The notes under the pieces were generated by a model, which was given only the letters and a program-made list of their open reading frames with translations, did not search any database and was not told the DNA's origin. Below, one piece after another: positions 34,529-41,793 of a stretch of DNA of 64,000 nt. Within the stretch, counting starts at the first letter, position 1; every line of letters starts with the position of its first letter. Source of the DNA: DATMER01 sp034667225 (GTDB lineage Bacteria; Acidobacteriota; Thermoanaerobaculia; Multivoradales; UBA5704); NCBI GenBank assembly GCA_034667225.1, contig JAXDKG010000020.1:186001-250000 (forward strand). The letters run 5' to 3'. Position numbers and translations under genes: made by a program.

Positions 34529-36262
34529 ATGATCGATCGCGTTCTCAGCAACAGCTACCGGATCGTGGAGAAGGTCGGCGAAGGTGGCATGGGGGCCGTG
34601 TATCGCGCGGTCGACCTGATGCTGGACCGCGATGTGGCGATCAAGGCGATCCGGCCCGAGCTGGCGCGGGAGCCGGAGATCGTCGAGCGCTTCCGCAGCG
34701 AGGCGCGCCTGCTGGCGCGGGTGAGCCACCCCGCCATCGCCACGATCTACAGCTTCTTCCAGGACGGCGACGACCTCTTCCTCGCCATGGAGTTCGTGCG
34801 CGGCCGGAGCCTCTCCCGGGTCCTGGAGAGCGAGGGCGCGCTGCCGTGGGACCAGGCCGTGCGGCTCCTCTCCGCCGCCATGGAGGGGATCGAGGTCGCG
34901 CACCGGGCCGGGATCATCCACCGTGACCTCAAGCCCGACAACCTGATGATCGGTGAGATAGGCAACGTGAAGGTGATGGACTTCGGGATCGCCCGCGCAG
35001 CCGGGAGCGGCCATCTCACCCGCACCGGCCTGCTCGTCGGCACCCTGCGCTACATGGCCCCGGAGCAGATCCAGGGGGAGGAGGCGGATCACCGGGTCGA
35101 CATCTACGCCCTCGGCACCGTCCTCTACCAGACGATCACCGGCCGGTCGCCGTTCGACGGCAAGAGCGACTACGCCATCATCAAGGCCCAGATCGAGGAG
35201 ATGCCCCCGCCGCCGAGCACGGTGGTGCCGGGGATTCCGGGCTGGCTCGACCGCGCCGTGCTCCGCGCCCTGGCCAAGAAGCCGGCCGACCGCTTTCAGA
35301 GTGTCGAGGAGATGCGCCGCTTCCTCGCCACCCGCGGCGGGACTGTAACGGGTGGCGAGGCGACCCGGGTCACCGGCACTCGTCCGGAGATCGCGGAGCT
35401 GCCGACCATCGTCACGCCTCCACGGGCTGCACCCCGGCCCTCGATTCCGACCGCAGCCTCCCAGCCTCAACCCGAAGCGGGCTCCTACCAGCCGATCCCC
35501 TCCGGCGGGATGGGCTGGAAGCTGGCCGTGGGGATCGCCGCCGTGCTGGCTGTGCTGACCGGGGTGGGCGTCGCCCTCTGGAGCGGAGAAGAGCCGGAAG
35601 AAATCGTCGCCGAAAACGTGGCGGGCACGGTTCCGGCACAGAGTCTCGCGGTTGCTCCCCCGCCCGCTCAGCCGGCGGCGGAGCCTCTCCCGACCGCGGC
35701 GCCGGAGCGGACTCCCGAGAGAAAGCCTCGCCTGGAGCCCACGCCCTTCCCGAGGCCCGAGCCCACGCCAGCGGTGCAGGAGCCCGTCACCCCTGTGGTG
35801 GAAACGCCGGCCGCGCCGCAGCCCGAGCCGTCGCCTGAAGTCGTAGAGGGGATCCCGGCGGCTCCGATCGAGGAGCTGCGCCGGCTGGGCGGAGAGCTGC
35901 AGGCGGAGAGCACGCAGCTCCTGGAAACCTACCTCGCCTTCCTGGAAAAAAAGGAAAACGGAGGGGCCGACATCACGGATGCCGACGAGGAGCTGGAAAG
36001 TCTGATCGAGGCCTTCTCCGAGACCGCCGAGAAGCTCAACAACCAAGTCACAGGCGGCGGCTTCTTCGCCCGTCTGCGCAACCGCAAGGACACGGACGCC
36101 CGCCCGCAGCTCGAGAAGCGCTTCAAGGCCCTGGCCGACCGCGGGGTCCAGGTGGACCGGCTCATGAACCAGGTCCAGCCCGGCCCCGAGGTCCGCCAGG
36201 CCTGGCAGGGCATCCGCACCCGCTGGCAGCGGGTGGGGACGATCATCTCGGGGCTGAAATAG
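34529..36262 (+). CDS. Membrane Ser/Thr protein kinase (PknB-like) with extracytoplasmic tail
   Basis: 577 residues. The Hanks kinase domain fills about 10-270: glycine loop VGEGGMGAVYRAVD, VAIKAI lysine, HRDLKPDNLM and VMDFGIARA, with LRYMAPEQ closing the activation segment. A Pro-rich juxtamembrane part leads to one membrane segment (GWKLAVGIAAVLAVLTGVGVAL), then a Pro/Glu-rich stretch and a helical C-terminal domain (IEELRRLGGELQAESTQLLETYLAFLEKK). The outside domain may sense a ligand. It has no winged helix or TPR, unlike the two kinases at the left end. It is convergent with the baeRF gene, 3 nt apart. Confidence 0.93.
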   Translation: MIDRVLSNSYRIVEKVGEGGMGAVYRAVDLMLDRDVAIKAIRPELAREPEIVERFRSEARLLARVSHPAIATIYSFFQDGDDLFLAMEFVRGRSLSRVLESEGALPWDQAVRLLSAAMEGIEVAHRAGIIHRDLKPDNLMIGEIGNVKVMDFGIARAAGSGHLTRTGLLVGTLRYMAPEQIQGEEADHRVDIYALGTVLYQTITGRSPFDGKSDYAIIKAQIEEMPPPPSTVVPGIPGWLDRAVLRALAKKPADRFQSVEEMRRFLATRGGTVTGGEATRVTGTRPEIAELPTIVTPPRAAPRPSIPTAASQPQPEAGSYQPIPSGGMGWKLAVGIAAVLAVLTGVGVALWSGEEPEEIVAENVAGTVPAQSLAVAPPPAQPAAEPLPTAAPERTPERKPRLEPTPFPRPEPTPAVQEPVTPVVETPAAPQPEPSPEVVEGIPAAPIEELRRLGGELQAESTQLLETYLAFLEKKENGGADITDADEELESLIEAFSETAEKLNNQVTGGGFFARLRNRKDTDARPQLEKRFKALADRGVQVDRLMNQVQPGPEVRQAWQGIRTRWQRVGTIISGLK

Positions 36263-36265
36263 CCC

Positions 36266-37471
36266 TCAATACCTGAACACCGCCGCGAGCTGCTTCCCCT
36301 CCGGCACTTCCTGCTGATCCACCACGAACACCTTGCCGCCGTTGAGATACGTCTGCACGGCCGCCAGGTCGAGCAGGTCCTCGTTGCCGTTGCGCGGCCC
36401 ATCCTGGCCCTCGCTGGGCTGGAACGTGATCTTGCGGTTCTCGCCGCCGTCGTAGCTGCCCCAGACCCGCACGCCGCGGGCCACGAACAGCGACTCGACC
36501 CGGCCGTCGTGGGCGGCGGGCAGCACCTCGTTCAAGTCGGTCGAGGAGCGGCCGGAGCCGGTGAGGTCCCCGAAACGCTCGGCGGCCTTGCGGCGCTCCT
36601 GCAGGAAGTGGGGCTCCACGATCTCCCAGGCGGCGGCGTGCAGGTCCTCCGCCTTCTCCCCCTCCATGTTCCCCCGCAGCGCGTCCTCGCAGATGTTCTG
36701 GAAGGTGGTCGCCACGTCGCGGTAAATGGGCAGCAGGTACTCCACCCCGGCGAGGACGACCGGCGCCTTGCGGTCGATATCGGTCTTCCCGAGGGCATCG
36801 TCGAAGCGCTCCAGGTAATTGCGCAGCTCGGCCCCGATGTCGTCCTCCGCCGTGCCGTGGCCGGCGAAGGTGGGCGAGCCCTGCTTGCCCATGGAGAAAC
36901 GGTGCGGCGTTTTAGAGCTGGTGCCGGCGTGCATCTGGGTGGGCCTGCGCTCCAGCTCCCCGAGCGCCTCGGTGAAGCTGGTCGGGACGCCCTGGGACTC
37001 CAGGTCGACCTCCTCGACCCGGAACCGCGAGCCGCTGAGCAGGCGGATGTTCTTGCGGCTGAGGGAGAGGATGTAGAAATGGCCGTCGCCGTCGCCGGAG
37101 AGCAGGGGGAGGAGCGGCTTCAGGTGGAAGCGCTTCTCCACGACCGCCAGCTCGTTGAGCTGCACCGGCAGGCGGAAGCTCTTGAACGTGTCCGGCGAGA
37201 GGAACAGGGCCAGACCGTCGCTCTGGTGGAGCCAGAAGGAGTTGTCGTCGACGAGCTGCTTGACGGGATCCAGCAGCTTGTCCGCATCCGGGCTGCGCAT
37301 CCCCCAGTCCTCCTCCAGGCGCTCCGCGATGTCGCGGACCACGTTCTTGAGGCGGATCGGGTTCTGCTGTCTCTCCCCGCCGGCGCGGAAGGTCGGCAGG
37401 AAGATGGAGACGCAAGGCCCCCCGGCGGTCCGGAGAAGCGGCTCGATGTCCTTTCTGGGAAGCAAGCTCAT
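36266..37471 (-). CDS. baeRF-family protein (archaeo-eukaryotic release-factor-like)
   Basis: 401 residues. GAGGAGGTT precedes ATG 37471, which I prefer to upstream codons running through array 3. The order is MSLLPRKDIEPLLRTAGGPCVSIFLPTFRAG, VRDIAERLEEDWGM, LALFLSPDTFKSFRLPVQLNELAVVEKRFHLKPLLPLLS and a C-terminal DLLDLAAVQTYLNGGKVFVVDQQEVP. These are traits of the bacterial release-factor-like (baeRF) proteins, proposed to act on ribosomes under stress; I cannot give a verified activity. The open frame continues upstream as seven-residue repeats through the array, but the Shine-Dalgarno argues against that extension. Confidence 0.85.
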   Translation of the reverse strand: MSLLPRKDIEPLLRTAGGPCVSIFLPTFRAGGERQQNPIRLKNVVRDIAERLEEDWGMRSPDADKLLDPVKQLVDDNSFWLHQSDGLALFLSPDTFKSFRLPVQLNELAVVEKRFHLKPLLPLLSGDGDGHFYILSLSRKNIRLLSGSRFRVEEVDLESQGVPTSFTEALGELERRPTQMHAGTSSKTPHRFSMGKQGSPTFAGHGTAEDDIGAELRNYLERFDDALGKTDIDRKAPVVLAGVEYLLPIYRDVATTFQNICEDALRGNMEGEKAEDLHAAAWEIVEPHFLQERRKAAERFGDLTGSGRSSTDLNEVLPAAHDGRVESLFVARGVRVWGSYDGGENRKITFQPSEGQDGPRNGNEDLLDLAAVQTYLNGGKVFVVDQQEVPEGKQLAAVFRY

Positions 37472-37568
37472 GCAGGTAACCTCCTCTCGCTGATGCGGTG
37501 GGAGCCCGGGGAGAGTCACCGGGCCTCCCGATCTACCCCAGCAATCAGCGTGCCTTGCTCGACCGCGC

Positions 37569-37883
37569 AACCCGCGGGAAGAAACAGAAAACCCGTGAGC
37601 TGCAACACAAAACCCGCGGGTTGGGAGACTCAACCCGGCGGTTGAGCCGTTGGGCCCGCGAGAACAAACGGAAAACCGGCGGGTTGGGAGGCTCATCCCG
37701 CCGGTTGAGATGCTCGACCCGCGGGTGGAACGATTCAACCGGCGGGTTGAGACATCAAACCCGCCGGTTTTTCGTTACAACCGGCAGGTTTTTGTTACAG
37801 ACCGGCGGGTTGAACCGTTCAACCCGCGGGTTGGGAGGCTCTCGTCACGGGTTTGGCGGCTCCACCCGCGGCCTTGAGCCCTG
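37569..37883. repeat. Fifteen-unit 21-bp tandem array with palindromic cores (array 3)
   Basis: Fifteen units of exactly 21 bp start at 37569 and every 21 nt to 37863. Each begins with a 12-bp core of the form AACCsGCsGGTT, a near-perfect palindrome (AACCCGCGGGTT, AACCGGCGGGTT, AACCCGCCGGTT), followed by 9 variable bases such as GGGAGGCTC (twice), GAACCGTTC, TTTCGTTAC or GAAACAGAA. End units are the most diverged. The array lies in the gap 37472-37940 between the divergent baeRF and Rpn genes, so it is in the 5' region of both. All frames stay open and would encode heptads, but no start signal is seen. The rest of the gap (37472-37568) holds only the baeRF leader. Confidence 0.95.
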
Positions 37884-37940
37884 GCGGGAGTTCTTCTTCC
37901 GTGATAGAAATTGCCGCCAAGCAAGCCATGGAGAGGCGAC

Positions 37941-38897
37941 TTGGCGGACCACGACCACGCTTACAAGCTGCTGTTCTCTCACGCCCCCCTTGTCACGGAC
38001 CTGATCCAGGGCTTCGTCAGGGAGGAGTGGGTTCAGCGGACGGACTTTTCGACGCTGGAGCGGGTTGGGGACGGCTATGTCAGCGACGACCTCCGCGAGC
38101 GGGAGAGCGACGTGGTCTGGCGCCTCCGCTGGGGTCAGGAAAGCTGGGTCTACGTCTACCTGCTGCTGGAGTTCCAATCCACGGTCGACCCGTCGATGGC
38201 GATGCGGGTCCTGGCGTACGTGAGCCTCCTCTACCAGGACCTTCTCCGGCAGGGTGTGCGCACGCCAGCCGGCCGGCTGCCCCCAATCCTGCCCGTAGTT
38301 CTCTATAATGGGAACCGGCGGTGGAACGCGGCCCTGGATACGGAGGACCTGATCGAGGAGGTCACGGGTGGCTTGGAACGCCACCGCCCAAGCCTCCGCT
38401 ACTGGCTGATCGACGAGTCGCGTCTGTCTGATTCGGAGCTGGCCTCCGAGCACAACGTGGCTGCGGCGCTGTTCCGGTTGGAGAGAAGCCGCAGGCTGGT
38501 GGAGATCGACCAGGACGTTACGACGCTTGGGGAGTTGCTGAACAGGCCGGAGCACCGGGAGCTGAGACGGGCCTTCGCGATCTGGCTCTCTCAAGTCCTG
38601 CTACCGTCCAGGCTGCCGGGAGTCCGGATCCCCGCCGTCGTTGAACTTTGGGAGGTGAAGACCATGTTGGCAGAGAACGAAATCGATTGGACTCGGGAGT
38701 ATAAGGACCAGGGGAGGCAGGAGACCCTTCAGGCCCTGCGGCCTGCCGTGCTTGCCCAACTTGAACAACGCTTCGGCTTGATTACCGAGGAGACGCGCCG
38801 CCGTGTAGAGGCGATCGACTCCGCCGAGGAGTTGGCCGACTTGCTCACGCGCCTGCTCTCCGCTTCCTCTCTTGCCGAGCTTGGCCTGGCCTCCTAA
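37941..38897 (+). CDS. Rpn-family PD-(D/E)XK nuclease / putative transposase
   Basis: 318 residues from TTG 37941, preceded by GGAGAGG. The start MADHDHAYKLLFSHAPLVTDL matches the family's usual beginning, so the upstream TTG at 37911 is rejected. The nuclease core shows the acidic residue in RERESDVVWRLRW and VYLLLEFQST, giving the D...ExQ pattern, and LPVVLYNGNRRW. The C-terminus has coil-like DQGRQETLQALRPAVLAQLEQRFG. Rpn proteins promote RecA-independent recombination in E. coli. It sits directly beside array 3. Its end overlaps the convergent zinc permease gene by 4 nt. Confidence 0.92.
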   Translation: MADHDHAYKLLFSHAPLVTDLIQGFVREEWVQRTDFSTLERVGDGYVSDDLRERESDVVWRLRWGQESWVYVYLLLEFQSTVDPSMAMRVLAYVSLLYQDLLRQGVRTPAGRLPPILPVVLYNGNRRWNAALDTEDLIEEVTGGLERHRPSLRYWLIDESRLSDSELASEHNVAAALFRLERSRRLVEIDQDVTTLGELLNRPEHRELRRAFAIWLSQVLLPSRLPGVRIPAVVELWEVKTMLAENEIDWTREYKDQGRQETLQALRPAVLAQLEQRFGLITEETRRRVEAIDSAEELADLLTRLLSASSLAELGLAS

Positions 38898-39742
38898 CGC
38901 CGCCTGAACATCGGCAGCAGCCGGGGCGCCTCGCCGCTCAGCTTCTTGACGCCGAAGACCACGGCGAGCAGAGCCGCGCCGAGCAGGATGATGGCCGGGC
39001 CCGAGGGAAGGTCGTAGTAGAAGGAGAGCGCCAGCCCTCCCAGCGTGATCCCCACCCCCACCAGCACCGAGGAGATCAGCACTCCCCTCAGATCCTTGAA
39101 GAGCATCAGGGCGACCACCGGCGGGATCGTCAGCAGCGCCACGACCAGGATGATCCCCACCACCTGGATCAGGACCACGACCGTGAGCGCGATCATGGTC
39201 AGCAGCAGCGTCATCAGCAGCCGCACCCTCACTCCCTGCACCCGGGCGAAGACCTCGTCGAAGGCCACGGCTACGATGCCCTGGAAGAAGAGACCCAGGA
39301 TGCCGAGCACGAAGACCGCGAAGACCAGGATCAGCAGGATGTCCCGTTGCGAGACCAGCAGGATGTTCCCGAACAGGTAGGTCATCAGGTTCGGAGCGTA
39401 GCCCGGCGTCAGGTAGAGGAAGACGATCCCGACCGCCATGCCCACGGCCCAGAGCACGCCGATGAAAGTGTCGTAGGAGCGCACCGTCTCGCTGTTCATG
39501 GAGCCCAGCCCGATCGCCGCGGCCAGGGACAGGCCGACCGCTCCGATCAGCGGATCGATCCCCAGGAAGAAGCAGACCCCCATGCCTCCGAAGGCCGCAT
39601 GGCTCAGGCCGTCGCTCAGGAAGGCCAGCCGCTTCACGACGACGAAGGTGCCGACCACGCCGCACAGGACGCTCGCGATCACCCCGGCCAGCAGGGCGTT
39701 GCGCACGAACTCGTAGGAGAGGGCGTCGAAGAACGTCGGCAT
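38894..39742 (-). CDS. znuB: Zinc/manganese ABC transporter permease
   Basis: 282 residues with about eight membrane segments, the ABC-3 permease family. Typical pieces are FVVVKRLAFLSDGLSHAAFGG near the N-terminus and MLLLTMIALTVVVLIQVVGIILVVALL-like hydrophobic stretches, with the cytoplasmic coupling loop AVAFDEVFARVQGVRVR. It starts 2 nt after the ATPase gene's stop (39744). It is the last gene of the A-C-B operon. Confidence 0.93.
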   Translation of the reverse strand: MPTFFDALSYEFVRNALLAGVIASVLCGVVGTFVVVKRLAFLSDGLSHAAFGGMGVCFFLGIDPLIGAVGLSLAAAIGLGSMNSETVRSYDTFIGVLWAVGMAVGIVFLYLTPGYAPNLMTYLFGNILLVSQRDILLILVFAVFVLGILGLFFQGIVAVAFDEVFARVQGVRVRLLMTLLLTMIALTVVVLIQVVGIILVVALLTIPPVVALMLFKDLRGVLISSVLVGVGITLGGLALSFYYDLPSGPAIILLGAALLAVVFGVKKLSGEAPRLLPMFRRR

Positions 39743-39743
39743 G

Positions 39744-40481
39744 TCAGTGATGGTGATGGAGGACCCGATGAGGCACCCCGTGGGCCACGAGCTCCACGGG
39801 ACAGCCGTAGACCTCTTCGAGGATCTGGTTGTTGATCTCCGTGCCGTGGTAGAAGAGCCGCCGGTTGATGCAGGCGATCTGTTGCACCATCGAGGAGATG
39901 GAAGTCACGTCGTGGGTGACGACCACGACCGGGATGCGCTGGTTGAGCTCTTGGAGGATCTCGCGCAACACCTCCCGCGACTCGGCATCGATGGAGGCCG
40001 TGGGCTCGTCGAGGAAGAGGATCCCGGGATCACCGGCGAGAGCGCGGGCGATGAGCACGCGCTGGAGCTGGCCGCCGGAGACCTCGGCCACGTGGGAGCG
40101 GGCAACGCCCACGAGCTTCAGACGCTCCAGGATGCGCTCGACGTCCTCGCGGTCCTCCCGCGTATAGCGCCGGATCAGGCCCCGCCGGCCGAGCTTGCCC
40201 ATGAGCACCACGTCCCGCACCCGCAGGGGGAAGCTCCGGTCGAAGGTCGAGAACTGCGGCACGTAACCCATTTGCCCGCGGGGGATGCGCGAGATCACCT
40301 CGCCGGACCAGGGGCGGAGCAGGCCGAGGATCGCCTTGATCAGCGTGGTCTTGCCGCCGCCGTTGGGACCGATCACGGCGAGGAAGTCGCGGGGGTTGAT
40401 GTCCAGGTCGATTCCGTCGAGGACCAACTCCCGGCCGTAGCCGAAGCTGAGGCCCCGGACTTGAAGCAATGCCTCCGTCAT
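39744..40481 (-). CDS. znuC: Zinc/manganese ABC transporter ATP-binding protein
   Basis: 245 residues. Walker A GPNGGGKTTLIKAIL, Q-loop YVPQ, signature VSGGQLQRVLIARAL, Walker B ILFLDEPTASID and switch VVTHD are all present. The C-terminus ends in a His-rich tail (HGVPHRVLHHHH), which may bind metal and is common in zinc uptake systems. Its start overlaps the stop of the binding-protein gene by 4 nt (ATGA), and it is followed at once by the permease. Confidence 0.94.
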   Translation of the reverse strand: MTEALLQVRGLSFGYGRELVLDGIDLDINPRDFLAVIGPNGGGKTTLIKAILGLLRPWSGEVISRIPRGQMGYVPQFSTFDRSFPLRVRDVVLMGKLGRRGLIRRYTREDREDVERILERLKLVGVARSHVAEVSGGQLQRVLIARALAGDPGILFLDEPTASIDAESREVLREILQELNQRIPVVVVTHDVTSISSMVQQIACINRRLFYHGTEINNQILEEVYGCPVELVAHGVPHRVLHHHH

Positions 40482-41311
40482 GCTCCTCCCAACGCCCCGG
40501 CCACGCGGAGCAGCGTTTCTTCCCAGTCCGCGGATTGCGGATCGGCGGTCACAGTCCGGCCGCCGATCGCCTCGGCGAGCACCTGCGCGCTCTCCCGGGG
40601 AAAGGGGACGAGCACGACTTCCGCCCTCTTCCGGCGCGCCTGCTCGATCAGGCTGATCAGACGGACGGCGCCGGGCTCCTTGCCCTCCGCTTCAATGGCG
40701 ATCTGCTCCAGGCCGTACTGCCGGGCAAAGTAGCCCCAGGACGGGTGGTAGACCAGGAAGGCGCGCCGGCCTCCTTCAAGCTTGGCGCGGATCTCCCGGT
40801 CGAGGCGATCGACATCTCTCAGGAAGCGCTCCAGATTGGCCCGGTACTCGGTTGCGTGCGGCGGATCGATATCCGACAGAGCCGCGGCGATGTTCCGGGC
40901 GGCGATGGCCACGGTCTGGGGAGCGACCCAGACGTGGGGGTCGCCGCCCTCGTGGCCGTGATCATTCAGAATCAAGTCCATGCCGCGAGACATGTCGACG
41001 ACGCGGATCTCCGGGTGGCGCGCCAGGAAGGGATCGATGTACCGGGTCTCGATTGCGAAGGCGGGATGGCCGACCTTGACGTAAATGTCGGTGCGTTCCA
41101 GAGCCATGGACTTGCGCGGGCTGAGCGACAGGTCCTCGTCCGAGGCGCCCGGCGCGACCAGGGACTCGACGGTCACCCAGCCGCCGCCGATCCGCTTGAC
41201 GATCTCGGCCTGGGGCGCGACGCTGACGGCGACCCGGATGCGGTCCCCTGGCACTTCGGGAGCGGCGCAACCCGTCAGGAGAAGAAGGAACAGGGCTCGG
41301 GAGACCTTCAC
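40478..41311 (-). CDS. znuA: Zinc-type ABC transporter substrate-binding lipoprotein
   Basis: 277 residues if translation starts at GTG 41311. That start leaves 23 bp to divergent GatB/YqeY; an ATG at 41350 would overlap it. The lipobox is LLLLTGC. The cluster A-I (TroA/ZnuA) fold has metal-ligand His residues in VKVGHPAFAIE, GGDPHVWVAP and VYHPSWGYFA. The His-rich loop (NDHGHEGGDPH) is short. With the ATPase and permease it forms a high-affinity Zn or Mn importer. No Zur operator was recognised in the tiny upstream gap. Confidence 0.9.
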   Translation of the reverse strand: MKVSRALFLLLLTGCAAPEVPGDRIRVAVSVAPQAEIVKRIGGGWVTVESLVAPGASDEDLSLSPRKSMALERTDIYVKVGHPAFAIETRYIDPFLARHPEIRVVDMSRGMDLILNDHGHEGGDPHVWVAPQTVAIAARNIAAALSDIDPPHATEYRANLERFLRDVDRLDREIRAKLEGGRRAFLVYHPSWGYFARQYGLEQIAIEAEGKEPGAVRLISLIEQARRKRAEVVLVPFPRESAQVLAEAIGGRTVTADPQSADWEETLLRVAGALGGA

Positions 41312-41322
41312 CGGCGATACGT

Positions 41323-41328
41323 TATCAT
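41323..41328 (+). promoter_or_regulatory. -10 hexamer TATCAT inside a 23-bp divergent promoter
   Basis: TATCAT ends 6 nt before ATG 41335. The same few bases read GATAAC/TAACGT on the other strand, 7-9 nt before GTG 41311. Both divergent genes must start transcription inside 41312-41334. Confidence 0.45.
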
Positions 41329-41334
41329 CCGGGC

Positions 41335-41793
41335 ATGACGACCACGACACCGCAGCAGCGCATCGAAGCCGACGTAAAGACTGCTATGAAGGCAGGAGAG
41401 AAGGAGCGCCTGAGCACCCTGCGCATGCTCCTGACCGAGATCAAGAACGAGCGCATCCGCCGCGGGAGCGAAGTGGACGAGGCGGGGTTCGTCTCGCTGG
41501 TGCGCAAGGCAATCAAGCAGCGGGAGGAAGCCGCGCTCCAGTACCGCAACGGCGCGCGCGAGGAGCTGGCGGCCAAGGAAGAATCGGAAGCGAAGATCCT
41601 CGCCGGCTTTCTGCCGGCTCAGGTGGACGAGGCCCAGATCCGCGCCGCGGTGGAGGCCGTGGTCGCTGAGCGCGGTCTTTCGGGTCCGGCGGCGATCGGG
41701 CCGATCATGAAGGAGATGCTGGCCCGCTTCGGCAGCTCGGCGGACGGCGCCGTCATCAACCGCGTCGCACGCGAGGTCCTTACGGGCAAGTGA
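41335..41793 (+). CDS. GatB/YqeY domain protein
   Basis: 152 residues, a stand-alone YqeY protein: RIEADVKTAMKAGEKERLSTLRMLLTEIKNERI, then SLVRKAIKQREEAALQY and a C-terminal tail-domain-like half (AQIRAAVEAVVAERG; PIMKEMLARFGSSADGAVINRVAREVL). The fold is that of the tRNA-binding tail of GatB, but the free protein's role is uncertain. Its stop overlaps the selB start as GTGATG, so the two are coupled. Confidence 0.93.
   Translation: MTTTTPQQRIEADVKTAMKAGEKERLSTLRMLLTEIKNERIRRGSEVDEAGFVSLVRKAIKQREEAALQYRNGAREELAAKEESEAKILAGFLPAQVDEAQIRAAVEAVVAERGLSGPAAIGPIMKEMLARFGSSADGAVINRVAREVLTGK

Noticed and set aside
37472..37738. N-terminal extension of the baeRF protein through array 3
   Set aside because: A GAGGAGG site directly precedes ATG 37471 and the family starts there; the heptad-repeat extension reflects the 21-bp DNA period.
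37569..37883. CRISPR array
   Set aside because: Repeat core of 12 bp and variable part of 9 bp are too short, the variable parts are themselves patterned, and no cas gene is present.
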